A DNA stretch of 64,000 bases from Macrothele yani (Eukaryota > Arthropoda > Arachnida > Araneae > Macrothelidae). The stretch is from contig CM077022.1 in NCBI GenBank assembly GCA_039090855.1, forward strand, positions 71,386,971 to 71,450,970, written 5' to 3'. The position numbers and the translations under genes are program-made. Within the stretch, counting starts at the first letter, position 1, and every line of letters starts with the position of its first letter. Under the pieces are notes generated by a model. It ran no database searches. It was not told where the DNA came from and saw nothing but the letters and a program-made list of their open reading frames with translations. Below are positions 10,598 through 19,180 of this stretch, piece after piece.

Positions 10598-11640
10598 CAC
10601 TCATTGACAACGAAATTTGCATACCAAGAATGAAGTCTCGGATTGAACTGAAATTTTATGGACGTAATGATGTAGATGAATGATACACATGGCAAAAGAG
10701 CTGCAGGACAATTAGAGGGATCTGTGACACGCAGTCCGGTCATCTTCAATACAGCGTCGCACCGCCTCGTGCAGCGATAATGCTGCGATACGGTCCGGCA
10801 TGGAAGCGAACAGACTCCCGATTTTCTGCGGCAGACTGATCCACAAGTGTTAGACGGTGTGCTCCAAATCATGGGTAGTGTGAAGCTGGCATTTCAACTA
10901 GTCTCACATGCTCGATAGGGGCCATGTCCGGGGAGCGGGCAGGCCATGGAAAGTCTGGACATGCCGTTGGCAGTCCTGGGCAATCCGATCCGCGTGCGTG
11001 AGGGCATTATCTTGCTGGTATAGTGCACCTGGAATCCCGTAAAGGAATGTGAGCACATGAGGCCGTAGGATGTCAGCCACATACCTCTGGGCCGTTAATG
11101 ATTAACGTACCACTAGAGCTGATCGGCTATCGTAGGCTATGGCTCCCCATACTATAATGCTTGGAGTGGGGAGGTTTGGAAGTCTATAGTGAGGTTGGGA
11201 TTGTGCCGTTGACCCCACACACCCGGACACGCTGATTTGTCCCGAGAACGAAGCGGCACTCATCGCTAAACATCACACGTCGCCAGTCTGGCGTTCCACA
11301 TCGCTCTGGCCTGGCACCACTTCACGCGGAGCAGGCTATGTTCTGGTGTTGATGGCAGCAGACGTAAGAGCGCTGGGATCGCAGATTCGCTTCCGCGAGG
11401 AGTCGAGAAATTGTTCGTGGGCACACAGGAGCCATTACATCTGCCTATAACGTGGACCGGGTCCACGTTTGTGGCTGGGGCAAGATCCGTCGGTCCTCTT
11501 TACCGGTGGTCCTCCTGGTCAATTCGGGGCAGCTTCGCGTGTGGCATTGCTGTCACGTGTCCACTACTGCCAACACAGGACGGTATGGTCAGAACGATCC
11601 TCGTGGCAGGCTATACGGCATGCCAACCAAAGGAGAATAA
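10596..11640 (-). mobile_element. Tc1-like element Tc1-C, right end uncertain
   Basis: The left end TACACTCATTGACAACGAAA begins on the TA shared with Tc1-A. The minus strand carries a Tc1 transposase relic. No matching right inverted end was found near 11,640, so the 5' side of the element may be truncated. Confidence 0.75.
10640..11560 (-). pseudogene. Tc1-like transposase relic (Tc1-C)
   Basis: On the minus strand, from right to left, recognisable blocks are: RRVMFSDECRF-like first catalytic region near 11,240-11,290; a GAIAYDSRSALVV stretch (family: WGAIxYxGRS) near 11,120-11,150; YGIPGALYQQDNALTH, holding the second catalytic Asp, near 11,000-11,040; a broken PARSPDMAPIEHVWD-like third motif near 10,900-10,940; and a SMPDRIAAL C-terminal block near 10,770-10,800. 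These match a widespread arthropod Tc1 clade distinct from Tc1-A. Several frames are needed to read it and stops are frequent. Confidence 0.8.
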
Positions 11641-11750
11641 AAAAATTAGTTAAGATCATCCAAGTGACTGAGTGCAATATAGAAGATTCTATAGAATCAA
11701 CTGCATCAGAACGTTACTCTGACTTCCCCCCCCCAGTTTCTTTAGGATCT

Positions 11751-11900
11751 ACGTTACGTAACAAAAAGTTTTGTAAACTTAACTTTACTGGATAGGGTGA
11801 GCACCCACGTTACGTAACAGAAAAGCAGAGAAGCTCATCAACCTCAAGAGCCAAGGTAAAGCAATTGAGTGTGCTTCCCTGGATAGGGTGAGCACCCACT
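11751..11900. repeat. interleaved short direct duplications
   Basis: ACGTTACGTAACA occurs at about 11,751 and 11,807, and CTGGATAGGGTGAGCACCCA at 11,788 and 11,879. The two pairs interleave, indicating local rearrangement just upstream of or within the LINE remnant. Confidence 0.7.
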
Positions 11901-12470
11901 TATACACAGGGGATTACTCAATTCAAAGACTGGAGAGGTTCATCCATAAGGCCAGACTAAACCTCCTTCCACTAAAGGGCAACAAGCCATTCCCTACCAC
12001 TACAGGATCGACGCTCCACGATCCGCGGGCATGCTGCGAAGACCACCGCCCATGTCCTGCCATTGTAAACCTTTCTATAGCTACCGCAAGGACCGGCACA
12101 ATAAGATTGTAGAAAGAATGAAAAACGCAGCATCAAGAGATTTCGCTATAATGGCAGAGGATCAGCAGATTCCCGGATCTACTGGTCGTCCTGATCTCGT
12201 GCGGTGTGACACTGCTGTTATTTTGGATGTTGCAATTACGTATGAAGATCGTGTTTGTACGTTTAAGTCCACCCACCAGCTTTGAACAGACCAAGTAAGA
12301 GTCCGCCGCTCAAATGCCCAAGCAATCATACAATGATGTCGTAGCTAATGCCATAGTCATCGGCATCCTGGGACCCGAAGAATTATAAGATCCTGATGAA
12401 GTTCTATTCCAGAAAGTACCAGAGACTGATGAAAAAGCTGCCTCAGGGTCATTCTAGACTCTTCCCGGGA
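11830..12470 (+). pseudogene. LINE with restriction-like endonuclease (R2/NeSL-type), C-terminal relic
   Basis: Frames in series match the tail of R2-type non-LTR retrotransposon proteins: LINLKSQGKAIECAS, then RFIHKARLNLLPLKGN, a decayed CCHC knuckle region, HCKPFYSYRKDRHNKIVERM (about 12,060-12,120), and GRPDLV followed by VILDVAITYED (about 12,184-12,250). The PD...D spacing is that of the restriction-like endonuclease that nicks the target in this LINE class. An IGILGP/ILMKFYSRKYQRLMKKL-like block at about 12,350-12,440 completes the domain. The reverse transcriptase part is absent upstream. Frameshifts and stops occur throughout. Class assignment is by remembered family pattern, so the exact clade (R2, R4, NeSL, Utopia) is open. 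Confidence 0.75.
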
Positions 12471-14150
12471 TCAATACATTGACTGGCTCAACCGGGTCCC
12501 CAATCAGATGTTTCAAACCTTGCCTCTGTATCTGCTCTTAGCCAGCTCTCCCTCCACCGCACAGGGGACTGGGCAACAACACAACAGAACAGAAGCTCCA
12601 GCTGCAATCTCTCCTCGGCCCGAACGTTTAGGACTCTTCAGAAGTACGGAACACACCCTGGTCTACAACACCCCTAGTACTGAGAAGTCACTAGAAACTT
12701 TTGCACCTCCACTAACCATCCCTGGTGCAAAGCCCCTTTCTACAATAATGCAGCATAACTGATCTGCTGGTATCACACTCCACCAGGCAGCCCGAGAGTC
12801 ACGGCAATGTGGATGACTCATGTAAATTACCCCCCCAATTCATCCGGGGATCTGGTTATCAGAGAAAACACTAAGCTCCGTAATCATAGCAAACCGGCAC
12901 ATCCTAATCAAACCACAAAGGTTTGCTTTGCAAATGAGTTTTATCTTCCTTCTATCAGACCAAATTGCTTACCTGAAGTCCGGTTGACACCAGTAGCGCG
13001 CCACCAGCTCAACTGGAAAACAAGGTGCTCTTACACCTCAAAATAAGCCAGAGACACCTCTTGCCACAGTAAACCTGAACGACGAGCATGCGGTGTGGTC
13101 AACAAACTATCTCCAACAGGTCAATGACATTGGCCACAATTTAATAACTAATATTAAGTTCATGACCCAGACAGGGGAAAGAAAACATTTGCGCCCAGCC
13201 TTCTCACCACGTACTGACATGAAACTCTAGTCGGAACAAGCACTAGCGGGGATTTTCCCTCTTGCTAATAAACATGCTCCGACATTTGCGGGAGACATCA
13301 CTTCAATGCTCCTCAAAATCCCAGAAGATGGATTGACAAAACTCATCCGAAGCCGGGATACTTTCTCTTTCATATGAGCGAGAGCCTCCACCAAGGATAC
13401 GTAACGCCACTTGCAGCGCTGGCTGCAAGGGTACAATGTTACGAAAGGAACACCAAAGGAGAAGATACAGAAGAATGCTACCCGGATAGTGATCAGAGGA
13501 CAAGGAGTACCCTCCGCTCATGACGACAGCAACAAGCCTACTCAGTGAACTTTAAACATAATGTTACATTGTTATGTAACCTATCTGTATAATGTTTATT
13601 AATATATACACCTATTTGTAAACAAATTTACTTTTTAACACTATGCATTTTAAATAAAGTTTAGATATTAAGCCTCGCGCGGAGAAGATACTTTAGTTGA
13701 TTCTCCTGGGATGCGAGTGGACCTAACCCGGAACGGTTACACGAACATCCCAGGAGTCACGACGTCGCCCGGACTCTGACAGATGTAGATGATGTGAGAA
13801 GGTGACTCAGGCTGTCCCTCTCTACATAAGAATGGCACTATATTGCTTCCCATGTAGAAGATGCACGCCTGACTATCAATTACGTTAAGTGTTTTGCTGC
13901 ACAGTTACGTGTAACTTGAAGTTACGTTAATTAGGAGGTTTTTGCTGCACTGCCGTGCAGCAAAAACCACCGAATTACCATTCCTCACTTACCTGAAGAC
14001 TTCATTAGCATCACTTCAATCGAACCTTACTGAAAATTTGGGTATGAGAAGAGTCTGAAATTTGCACCAAAATTGCTCTCAGCAGAGCAAAAACAGACCC
14101 GCGTTTTAACTGCTAGTGACCTGCTAGAGTGCGTCGAAAACTAGAACTGG
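12471..14150. other. non-coding, possibly LINE 3' flank
   Basis: Short open frames at 12,508-12,762 and 12,807-13,046 have no recognisable domain and a proline/serine/threonine-rich composition typical of chance frames. AATAAA occurs near 13,650. A hairpin sits at 13,937-13,968. Confidence 0.4.
13937..13968. repeat. 14-bp perfect hairpin
   Basis: GGTTTTTGCTGCAC (13,937-13,950), loop TGCC, then its exact reverse complement (13,955-13,968). Confidence 0.85.
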
Positions 14151-14158
14151 TATGAATC

Positions 14159-14410
14159 ATGACTGCCACGGAGGAGACCTTCGGTTCAATCCTAGGCAGG
14201 TACGAACGCTCGAACCTTTAAACATTGGGCACATTAAGCAGCCGGCCCCAGGATACTGGCCATCCGCTAATAAGGGAGTCTTTCCTTTCTACCTCGCTTC
14301 CGTGTCACTTTCCTATCGAGCACTCTAGCCCAAATCTCCTAGCTTCCTATTTCTAAGGGTTGCTTAAGACTTGGGGGTCAGACTCTAAAATCCTCTACAT
14401 ATGATCTGAA
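14159..14410 (+). mobile_element. tRNA-derived SINE (SINE-B), 5' truncated
   Basis: It starts in the middle of the tRNA-like head (GACTGCCACGGAGG) and keeps the B-box region (GGTTCAATCC) and the body (AATAAGGGAGTC, TACCTCGCTTCCGTGTCACT, TCCTCTACAT). Copies at 23,812 and 40,912 define the family. Confidence 0.8.
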
Positions 14411-15160
14411 TCACGAACTTATCATTATGACCTCTTAAATAGGGAGTCTTTATAGTGGAAGACTACAAACTCTCCCAGAACTAAGAAGCACGACAGAACA
14501 GTAATGTCAAGACTACGCAGACTGTTTTCCAATCACGAAGGAGTTTTGGATCATGAATACGCTCCATCAGGCCAGACAATCAACATTGAGTATTGTAGAG
14601 TTCTGCAGCGTTTGAGAAACTCAGTCGCAAAAGGCTGGCATTGCACGAGTGGCAACTGACAATGCGCTTGGCCATGCATTGCAACTTGTGCAGCAGTTTC
14701 TTGCTATGCACCGCATTGCACAGGTCCAACAACCGCCCTATGCCCCATATTTCGCTCCCGGAAACTTTCCACAAATTAAATGTAGTTTAAAAGATTAAGA
14801 TACAGAATGTAACGAAGCAGCTTTTCACTATTTCACATCGAGACTAAAATGCTTTGAATAGCGGAAACAGCTCTGAGACAATGGTTTCGGAAGACTTCGA
14901 AGGCGATTAAGTTTCAAATCTAAGTTTTACTTTTAATAAATCCATTCTGGAAACCTTTTATGCGTATAACAGTGGGGACTACAATAAGTCTGATAAGCAA
15001 AAATGTTTAGTCAAATCTGAAATCATGGCTTCAATAAAACAAATTGAAGAATCTTTTAGGGTCTTATTTGCCACTGCAGTTTCTCATACATTCTATGAAT
15101 CTTAAGACATCTGCGTTCTTACATTCTCGTGACAAAAACCCAGGAAACTAATGCATAAAC
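14411..15160. other. non-coding, no recognisable feature
   Basis: No domain or repeat recognised. This is the 3' flank of the RRM gene on the minus strand. Confidence 0.45.
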
Positions 15161-15166
15161 AGAATT

Positions 15167-15173
15167 TATTTGC
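15167..15173 (-). terminator. candidate polyadenylation signal of the RRM gene
   Basis: AATAAA on the minus strand, about 130 bp beyond the stop codon of the downstream frame. The spacing is plausible for a short 3' UTR. No transcript evidence. Confidence 0.4.
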
Positions 15174-15225
15174 TAAAATTGAGACTGGAACGGAATAAAA
15201 ATTAAACAAGCCATAATTCAAAGTG

Positions 15226-15317
15226 CATATCAATCAAGGAACTTCACGTGGACTCATTTCTTCTTTAAGTACATATCAATCAAGGCATTACCCTTGCACT
15301 CATTTCTTCTTTGAATG
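15226..15317. repeat. about 45-bp tandem duplication across the stop codon
   Basis: CATATCAATCAAGG...ACTCATTTCTTCTTT occurs at 15,227-15,267 and again at 15,272-15,313. The second unit contains the minus-strand stop codon and the last lysine codons of the downstream frame. Confidence 0.75.
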
Positions 15318-16049
15318 CTTGCGCAGTTTGTCCCCGCTTTGAACAGCTTCAGTGTGTTCGGACTCTCTCGCAGCTTGTCTGCTGGACAGGGTAGACAGTC
15401 TTTCAGAAAACACACCGAATCTTGCACTATTTGCTTTAATACGTGCGGTAGCCTCCATCAAACCCATCGCCAAAGCACTTTGCTCACCAGCAAGATCCTG
15501 GACTCTTGGTTCTGGCTTCTCTGACGTTCCCCGTTCCATCGCCAAGCCACCTTCAGCAAGACTTTCTGAAGGTTCCTTCAGTTTGGTTTCAGGAGCAGTA
15601 TGTACTGCAGAAGTTTCCTGTCCCATTACCAGTCCACTTGGATCTCTAGAATACCATTGTATAGAATACCATTTTCTAGTTTTAATCTCTTTAGTGAAAC
15701 TTTCGTCAGGAAAACCCTTGGCCGAATCTTCCTTAGTTACGGTACTGAGCGATTCACCAAGTTTAGAAACAGAACCACTAATTAGCTTAGGTATTTGAGT
15801 AGACTTCTTTTTTACTGCAGCAACTAACCGCTCATCATCTTTCATACTCCATACTTGGTCATTAAGTGGTGCATTTGCTCCTTCGCCCAGTTTAAGCTCT
15901 TCTAGGGAATCTGATAAGATACCTGCTATCTCTTCCTTGTCTGCAAAGTCTTGGGCTTCTAAACGGAGAACAGATGTTGCTGTCATACCGAATTGATGTT
16001 CCTTATTATACGCAAATAACAGGCCAGCCATCTCTTCGATAACATCGAA
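15300..16049 (-). CDS. charged C-terminal part of RRM protein, in the -1 frame
   Basis: From its first ATG (16,031) the frame gives 243 residues. Reading back without that ATG it continues as FDVIEE from 16,049, directly behind the slippery heptamer of the upstream frame, so it is probably the C-terminal half of one protein. The region after the junction (FDVIEEMAGLLFAYNKEHQFGM) continues RRM2. The rest is hydrophilic, rich in Glu, Ser, Lys and Ala, without recognised domain, ending in a basic RKHSKKK tail. Product of the two frames: about 460 residues. It could be joined by a -1 ribosomal frameshift, by a one-base assembly error in the A6 run, or be a one-base-deleted pseudogene. Length and absence of other breaks over 1.38 kb argue for recent or current function, or for a young retrocopy. 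Confidence 0.55.
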   Translation of the reverse strand, partial: FDVIEEMAGLLFAYNKEHQFGMTATSVLRLEAQDFADKEEIAGILSDSLEELKLGEGANAPLNDQVWSMKDDERLVAAVKKKSTQIPKLISGSVSKLGESLSTVTKEDSAKGFPDESFTKEIKTRKWYSIQWYSRDPSGLVMGQETSAVHTAPETKLKEPSESLAEGGLAMERGTSEKPEPRVQDLAGEQSALAMGLMEATARIKANSARFGVFSERLSTLSSRQAARESEHTEAVQSGDKLRKHSKKK

Positions 16050-16681
16050 TTTTTTCGCTGAAATGTGACAATAATTTCCCTTCCATTAATTAGAGTTTTA
16101 TTTAAGGCTATATGCGCCGACAATGCACTGGCGAAATGTTGATAACTTACCATGAAGTTTCCTGATCTTCCACATACTGTTCCTATATCATCATTTATAC
16201 TTACTGGTCCAAATGGCGACAACATATTTCTCGCCCTTCTACGCCCATTTAGAGTACCATCTATCGTGCTATCTATGTTCAGTAAAAACACGTGAGTTTC
16301 ATAGAATATTTCCATTTTAGGATGTGTTGAAGTGATAAGATTTTCAACGTCCTTATAATTAATCAAGTCTTTTACCAGTAAAATACCAACTCTATTCCCG
16401 TACACAATTTTATATTCGTGTCTTCGAAGTTCCTTAATCGCAGTTTCGTCCGAATCATACTTTACAACAGCGCACCTTTTCTTGTGGAAGTGTTCTCTGT
16501 AGTGAAAACACCTTTTATGGATTACCTCAACGGAATTTAATCCAAACGCGGCGAATATATCTTCATCACTTGGATCAATGGCTAAGTTATCGATAAATAA
16601 GTATCCATCGAAATCGAAATTTATGGTATAAGGATCAAAAAAGTTGATTTCACGATTAGCTTCGTCACGGTATCTAGACAT
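15983..16681 (-). CDS. RRM-type RNA-binding protein, N-terminal frame
   Basis: 232 residues from ATG at 16,681. Two RNA-recognition motifs are visible. RRM1 (about residues 26-105) has an RNP2-like YLFIDNL and an RNP1-region RCAVVKYDSDETAIKEL. RRM2 (about 128-212) has VFLLNI, a GNFMVSYQHFASALSAHIAL stretch at the RNP1 position and INGREIIVTF as the last strand. The fold would bind RNA; target and pathway are unknown and I do not recognise the ortholog. The last 22 or so residues (NSMLSKRWLACY...) look like out-of-frame sequence, and the natural continuation is in the -1 frame. A polypyrimidine-CAG at about 16,713-16,726 just upstream could be a 5' UTR splice acceptor. The uninterrupted exon and poly-A signal also fit a retrocopy. 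Confidence 0.6.
   Translation of the reverse strand: MSRYRDEANREINFFDPYTINFDFDGYLFIDNLAIDPSDEDIFAAFGLNSVEVIHKRCFHYREHFHKKRCAVVKYDSDETAIKELRRHEYKIVYGNRVGILLVKDLINYKDVENLITSTHPKMEIFYETHVFLLNIDSTIDGTLNGRRRARNMLSPFGPVSINDDIGTVCGRSGNFMVSYQHFASALSAHIALNKTLINGREIIVTFQRKNSMLSKRWLACYLRIIRNINSV
16049..16055 (-). promoter_or_regulatory. candidate -1 frameshift slippery heptamer A AAA AAT
   Basis: In the upstream frame the codons are CGA AAA AAT. The heptamer A_AAA_AAT has the X_XXY_YYZ phase required for tandem slippage, and a -1 slip moves reading onto TTC GAT GTT, precisely the downstream frame. The zero frame continues for about 21 codons to its stop at 15,983. No obvious strong stem-loop was verified downstream. 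Confidence 0.4.
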
Positions 16682-16805
16682 GTTCCTATTTTGTCACAGA
16701 TCTAAAGTTTACCTGAAAAAGAAAAGGCATTAGTAGCCACATGTACAGTGATGAACAAAAGTATTTGTACACTTAGTATGTTTGAGAAAATAGTGAATAG
16801 GTAGA

Positions 16806-16880
16806 AAAACAAACCAAGTTCAGAATGCAAAACAAACCAAGTTCAGAATGCAAAACAAACCAAGTTCAGAATGCAAAACA
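16806..16880. repeat. 23-bp tandem repeat, three units
   Basis: AAAACAAACCAAGTTCAGAATGC (23-bp unit, key phrase CCAAGTTCAGAATG) is repeated three times without mismatch at 16,806-16,874, plus a partial unit. It lies inside the terminal region of Tc1-D. Confidence 0.9.
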
Positions 16881-16979
16881 TACAATTTAAACAAAAGTTT
16901 AAAAGAATATATTCTCAGAAAGTTGAAGTTTCCTACGCATCAAAATCAAGTACACAAGTATTGGCACAGTGGAACATAA

Positions 16980-17452
16980 GGCAAAAATATTACAATTAAT
17001 ATTTTGTAGTGAACTTCTGGTTCATAACAGCTTAGTCTCTGACATTCAATGCAATAATTTTTTAAGTTGTTTCATTGGAAATTTACCGTTCTTCAAAGAA
17101 GAAGTCTTCAAATGTTCCATGTTCAGTATCACCTCTCACTACCGTCAAGTTCTTTCCATAAATTTTAGATTGTATTCAAATCAGGAGAGGTATATTTGAG
17201 AGTGGAGCGCGCGATATAATAGCCATTAACTGACAATTAGCCATATGTTTTGAGACATTGTCCTTCTGGAAGAGAGAGTCTACCCAAATTAAGTTTATCC
17301 GTACTTCGCTGCAGATTTTCCTGGAGAATATTCAAATTACACTATCTTGTCCATTGTACAATATATGAATACCAGTTTACCCGACACCAGCAGCAGACAT
17401 GCAACCCTATTACCATCAGCAAACGTGCCCCATGCTTTACTGTGGCTTGAAC
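16980..17452 (-). pseudogene. Tc1-D transposase, C-terminal half
   Basis: On the minus strand the region starts within QATVKHG (cut by the insertion at 17,452), continues MSAAGVG near 17,395, a block related to DxILRENLQxS near 17,310-17,330, and FQKDNVSKHMA near 17,245-17,280, which is the second catalytic Asp motif (family: FQQDNDPKHxA). Beyond this the third motif is not clear. Frameshifts and stops are common. The N-terminal half lies beyond 22,443. This is the oldest layer of the nested stack. Confidence 0.75.
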
Positions 17453-17702
17453 CAAAGCTGAGTTCGGGCTCGATTTTTCGGAGCCCGAATTTTATATTGC
17501 AAGAGAGCCCGGGCCAGAACTAGCCCGAAAACTGGCTAACATGTTAACCATTAAAAAAAATATTTCCACACTCCTCCTGCAGTTAACTAATGTATTTTTC
17601 AAATTGGGAGTTTGGAAGGAACCTATTTTTATATTGTAACTAAAATTTTCTTTGACCGTTCGTTTCTACTTTAAATGCTGCAGGCGGCCGGGCAACCAAA
17701 GT

Positions 17703-17766
17703 GATCGGGCGGTGCTACAACCGCCCGATCTCCAAAATCATTGGGCGGTTGTAGCACCGCCCGATC
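17703..17766. repeat. 27-bp-arm hairpin inside hAT-N1 copy 1
   Basis: GATCGGGCGGTGCTACAACC... (17,703-17,729) pairs with 17,740-17,766 with one mismatch and a 10-bp loop. Each arm is itself partly self-complementary (GGGCGGT...ACCGCCC). The second hAT-N1 copy lacks it. Confidence 0.88.
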
Positions 17767-17928
17767 ATTTAAACTATCCAATACCTATTTGTTCCTGAAA
17801 AAGCCTTCTCTGCATAAACATACTAATGCGCGACCTATGGCATTTTCTACCCCAGCCTAAAATAAATAGACAACTCGAATGCTCGTTCCCCAACCAGAAC
17901 CAGTTGCCGAAGAATTCCCTTTACCAAC

Positions 17929-19119
17929 TACACTATCTACCAACAAATAATTGGACACCCCTGCAATCTACGATATCTGCGGTCCTGATACAAGTCACGG
18001 CCGCCGCCGTTAAATATCGTGTGGGAAACAAAGCAACCAGTCGCATGCAAGATGCCACGAAGTTCGGAGCTCTCCGATTTCGAGAAAGGTGTAATCGTCG
18101 GGTTCCACAGAAATGGCCGATCCATACGTGACATATCCAGCGAGTTGAAGTACCCAAAATCGACAGTGGCCTACGTGATTGGCAAGTGGAAGATGAAGTG
18201 ACTGTCTGAATATGCCCCGACCCGGCAAACCCACAAAACTGGGAGTTAAAGGCCAACGCGTGCTGGCCAGAGAAATTCTGAAGAACCGCACCAAATCGAT
18301 GGGCCACATCCGCGAGGATTTTCAACAGGCATCCGGGAGTGTTCTTTCGATGAATACCATCCGTAAGGAAGCCCATCTGCTCGGTTATCATGGACGTGCT
18401 GCCGCCCACAAGCCTTTGGTCACCAAGTCAAATAGCGCTGCTCGGCTAACGTGGTGCAAAGAACGTCAACAGTGGAAACAGGTTCTCTGGAGCGACGAAT
18501 CAAGGTTCACCCTCTACCGTTCGGATGGCGTCTGCCTGGAGAAAGCCTCCTGCCGGAATGTATTGTGCCAACTGTGAAGTTCGGCGGCGTTGGAATTATG
18601 CTATGGGGGGGGGGTGTTTCTCCTGGTATGGCAAGGGACCCCTTGGTCGCAATTCCTGGTAGACTTAACGCCGAGACCTACCGCACCATTTTGGATCACC
18701 ATGCGCTTCCTACGTTGTGGCAGTTTTACGGGGTGGACCCATGTTACTTTCAGGATGACAATGCCACCTGTCACGTTGCGAGGTCTACCATGGCTTGGTA
18801 TGGTGACAATGGGGTTAATCGAATGGACTGGCCTGCGCAGAGCCCGGACCTTAACCCTATCGAGCACCTCTGGGACGAATTGGAGCGTCGACTTAAGGGG
18901 TGCCCCCACCGTCCGAAATCGTTTAAGGAACGGACCTGTCTTCTCCAAGCAGATTGGAAGAAAGTACCGCTAGCTGTCGTACAACGCCTGGTTGAGAGTA
19001 TGCCCCGGAGGGTCGCAGCTGTAATCGCCGCTCGTGGAGGCTCCACCAACTATTGAAGGTGAATAAACTTAGTTTTTCCTTTGCTATCACAGGTCTCCAA
19101 TTACTTGTTGGTAGATAGC
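17929..19119 (+). mobile_element. Tc1-like transposon Tc1-E
   Basis: The left inverted repeat TACACTATCTACCAACAAAT at 17,929 and right counterpart (TTACTTGTTGGTAGATAG ending 19,119) bound a 1.19-kb element. The paralogous empty site in hAT-N1 copy 2 (TTACCAATTATAAAG near 44,460) shows insertion at TA. Confidence 0.88.
18052..19056 (+). pseudogene. Tc1-E transposase, frameshifted but with all catalytic motifs
   Basis: The start ATG at 18,052 opens MPRSSELSDFEKGVIVGFHRNGRSIRD..., the paired-like helix-turn-helix that binds the inverted repeats. A frameshift near 18,195-18,212 leads to RPGKPTKLG...GLGYHGRAAAHKPL-like linker and WSDESRFTLYRSDG, with the first catalytic Asp at about 18,495. A second shift near 18,530-18,550 gives LPECIVPTVKFGGVG. 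Local slips around the G10 run at 18,604-18,613 spoil the WGCFSWYG motif. Then YFQDDNATCHVAR holds the second Asp and SPDLNPIEHLWDELE the DD34E glutamate (about 18,840-18,885). It ends with RGGSTNY. About 335 residues in total. The few breaks suggest it is younger than Tc1-A or Tc1-D. Confidence 0.88.
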
Positions 19120-19150
19120 AAATGACACTTTATACACTAAGTCTTATGAA

Positions 19151-19180
19151 AACACACACACACACACTCACACATATATG
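19151..19180. repeat. short CA/TA microsatellite at LINE 5' junction
   Basis: (AC)n followed by ATATATG immediately precedes the RTE 5' end. The other RTE copy is also preceded by a TATATA tract. Confidence 0.75.

Noticed and set aside
12508..13046. Pro/Ser/Thr-rich frames as a novel gene or LINE ORF1
   Set aside because: Short, interrupted, no zinc knuckle or domain, and located 3' of the endonuclease where a LINE has only UTR.
17826..18409. Antisense and out-of-frame ORFs over the Tc1-E 5' region
   Set aside because: They overlap the recognised transposase on the opposite strand or in the wrong frame and show no family motif.
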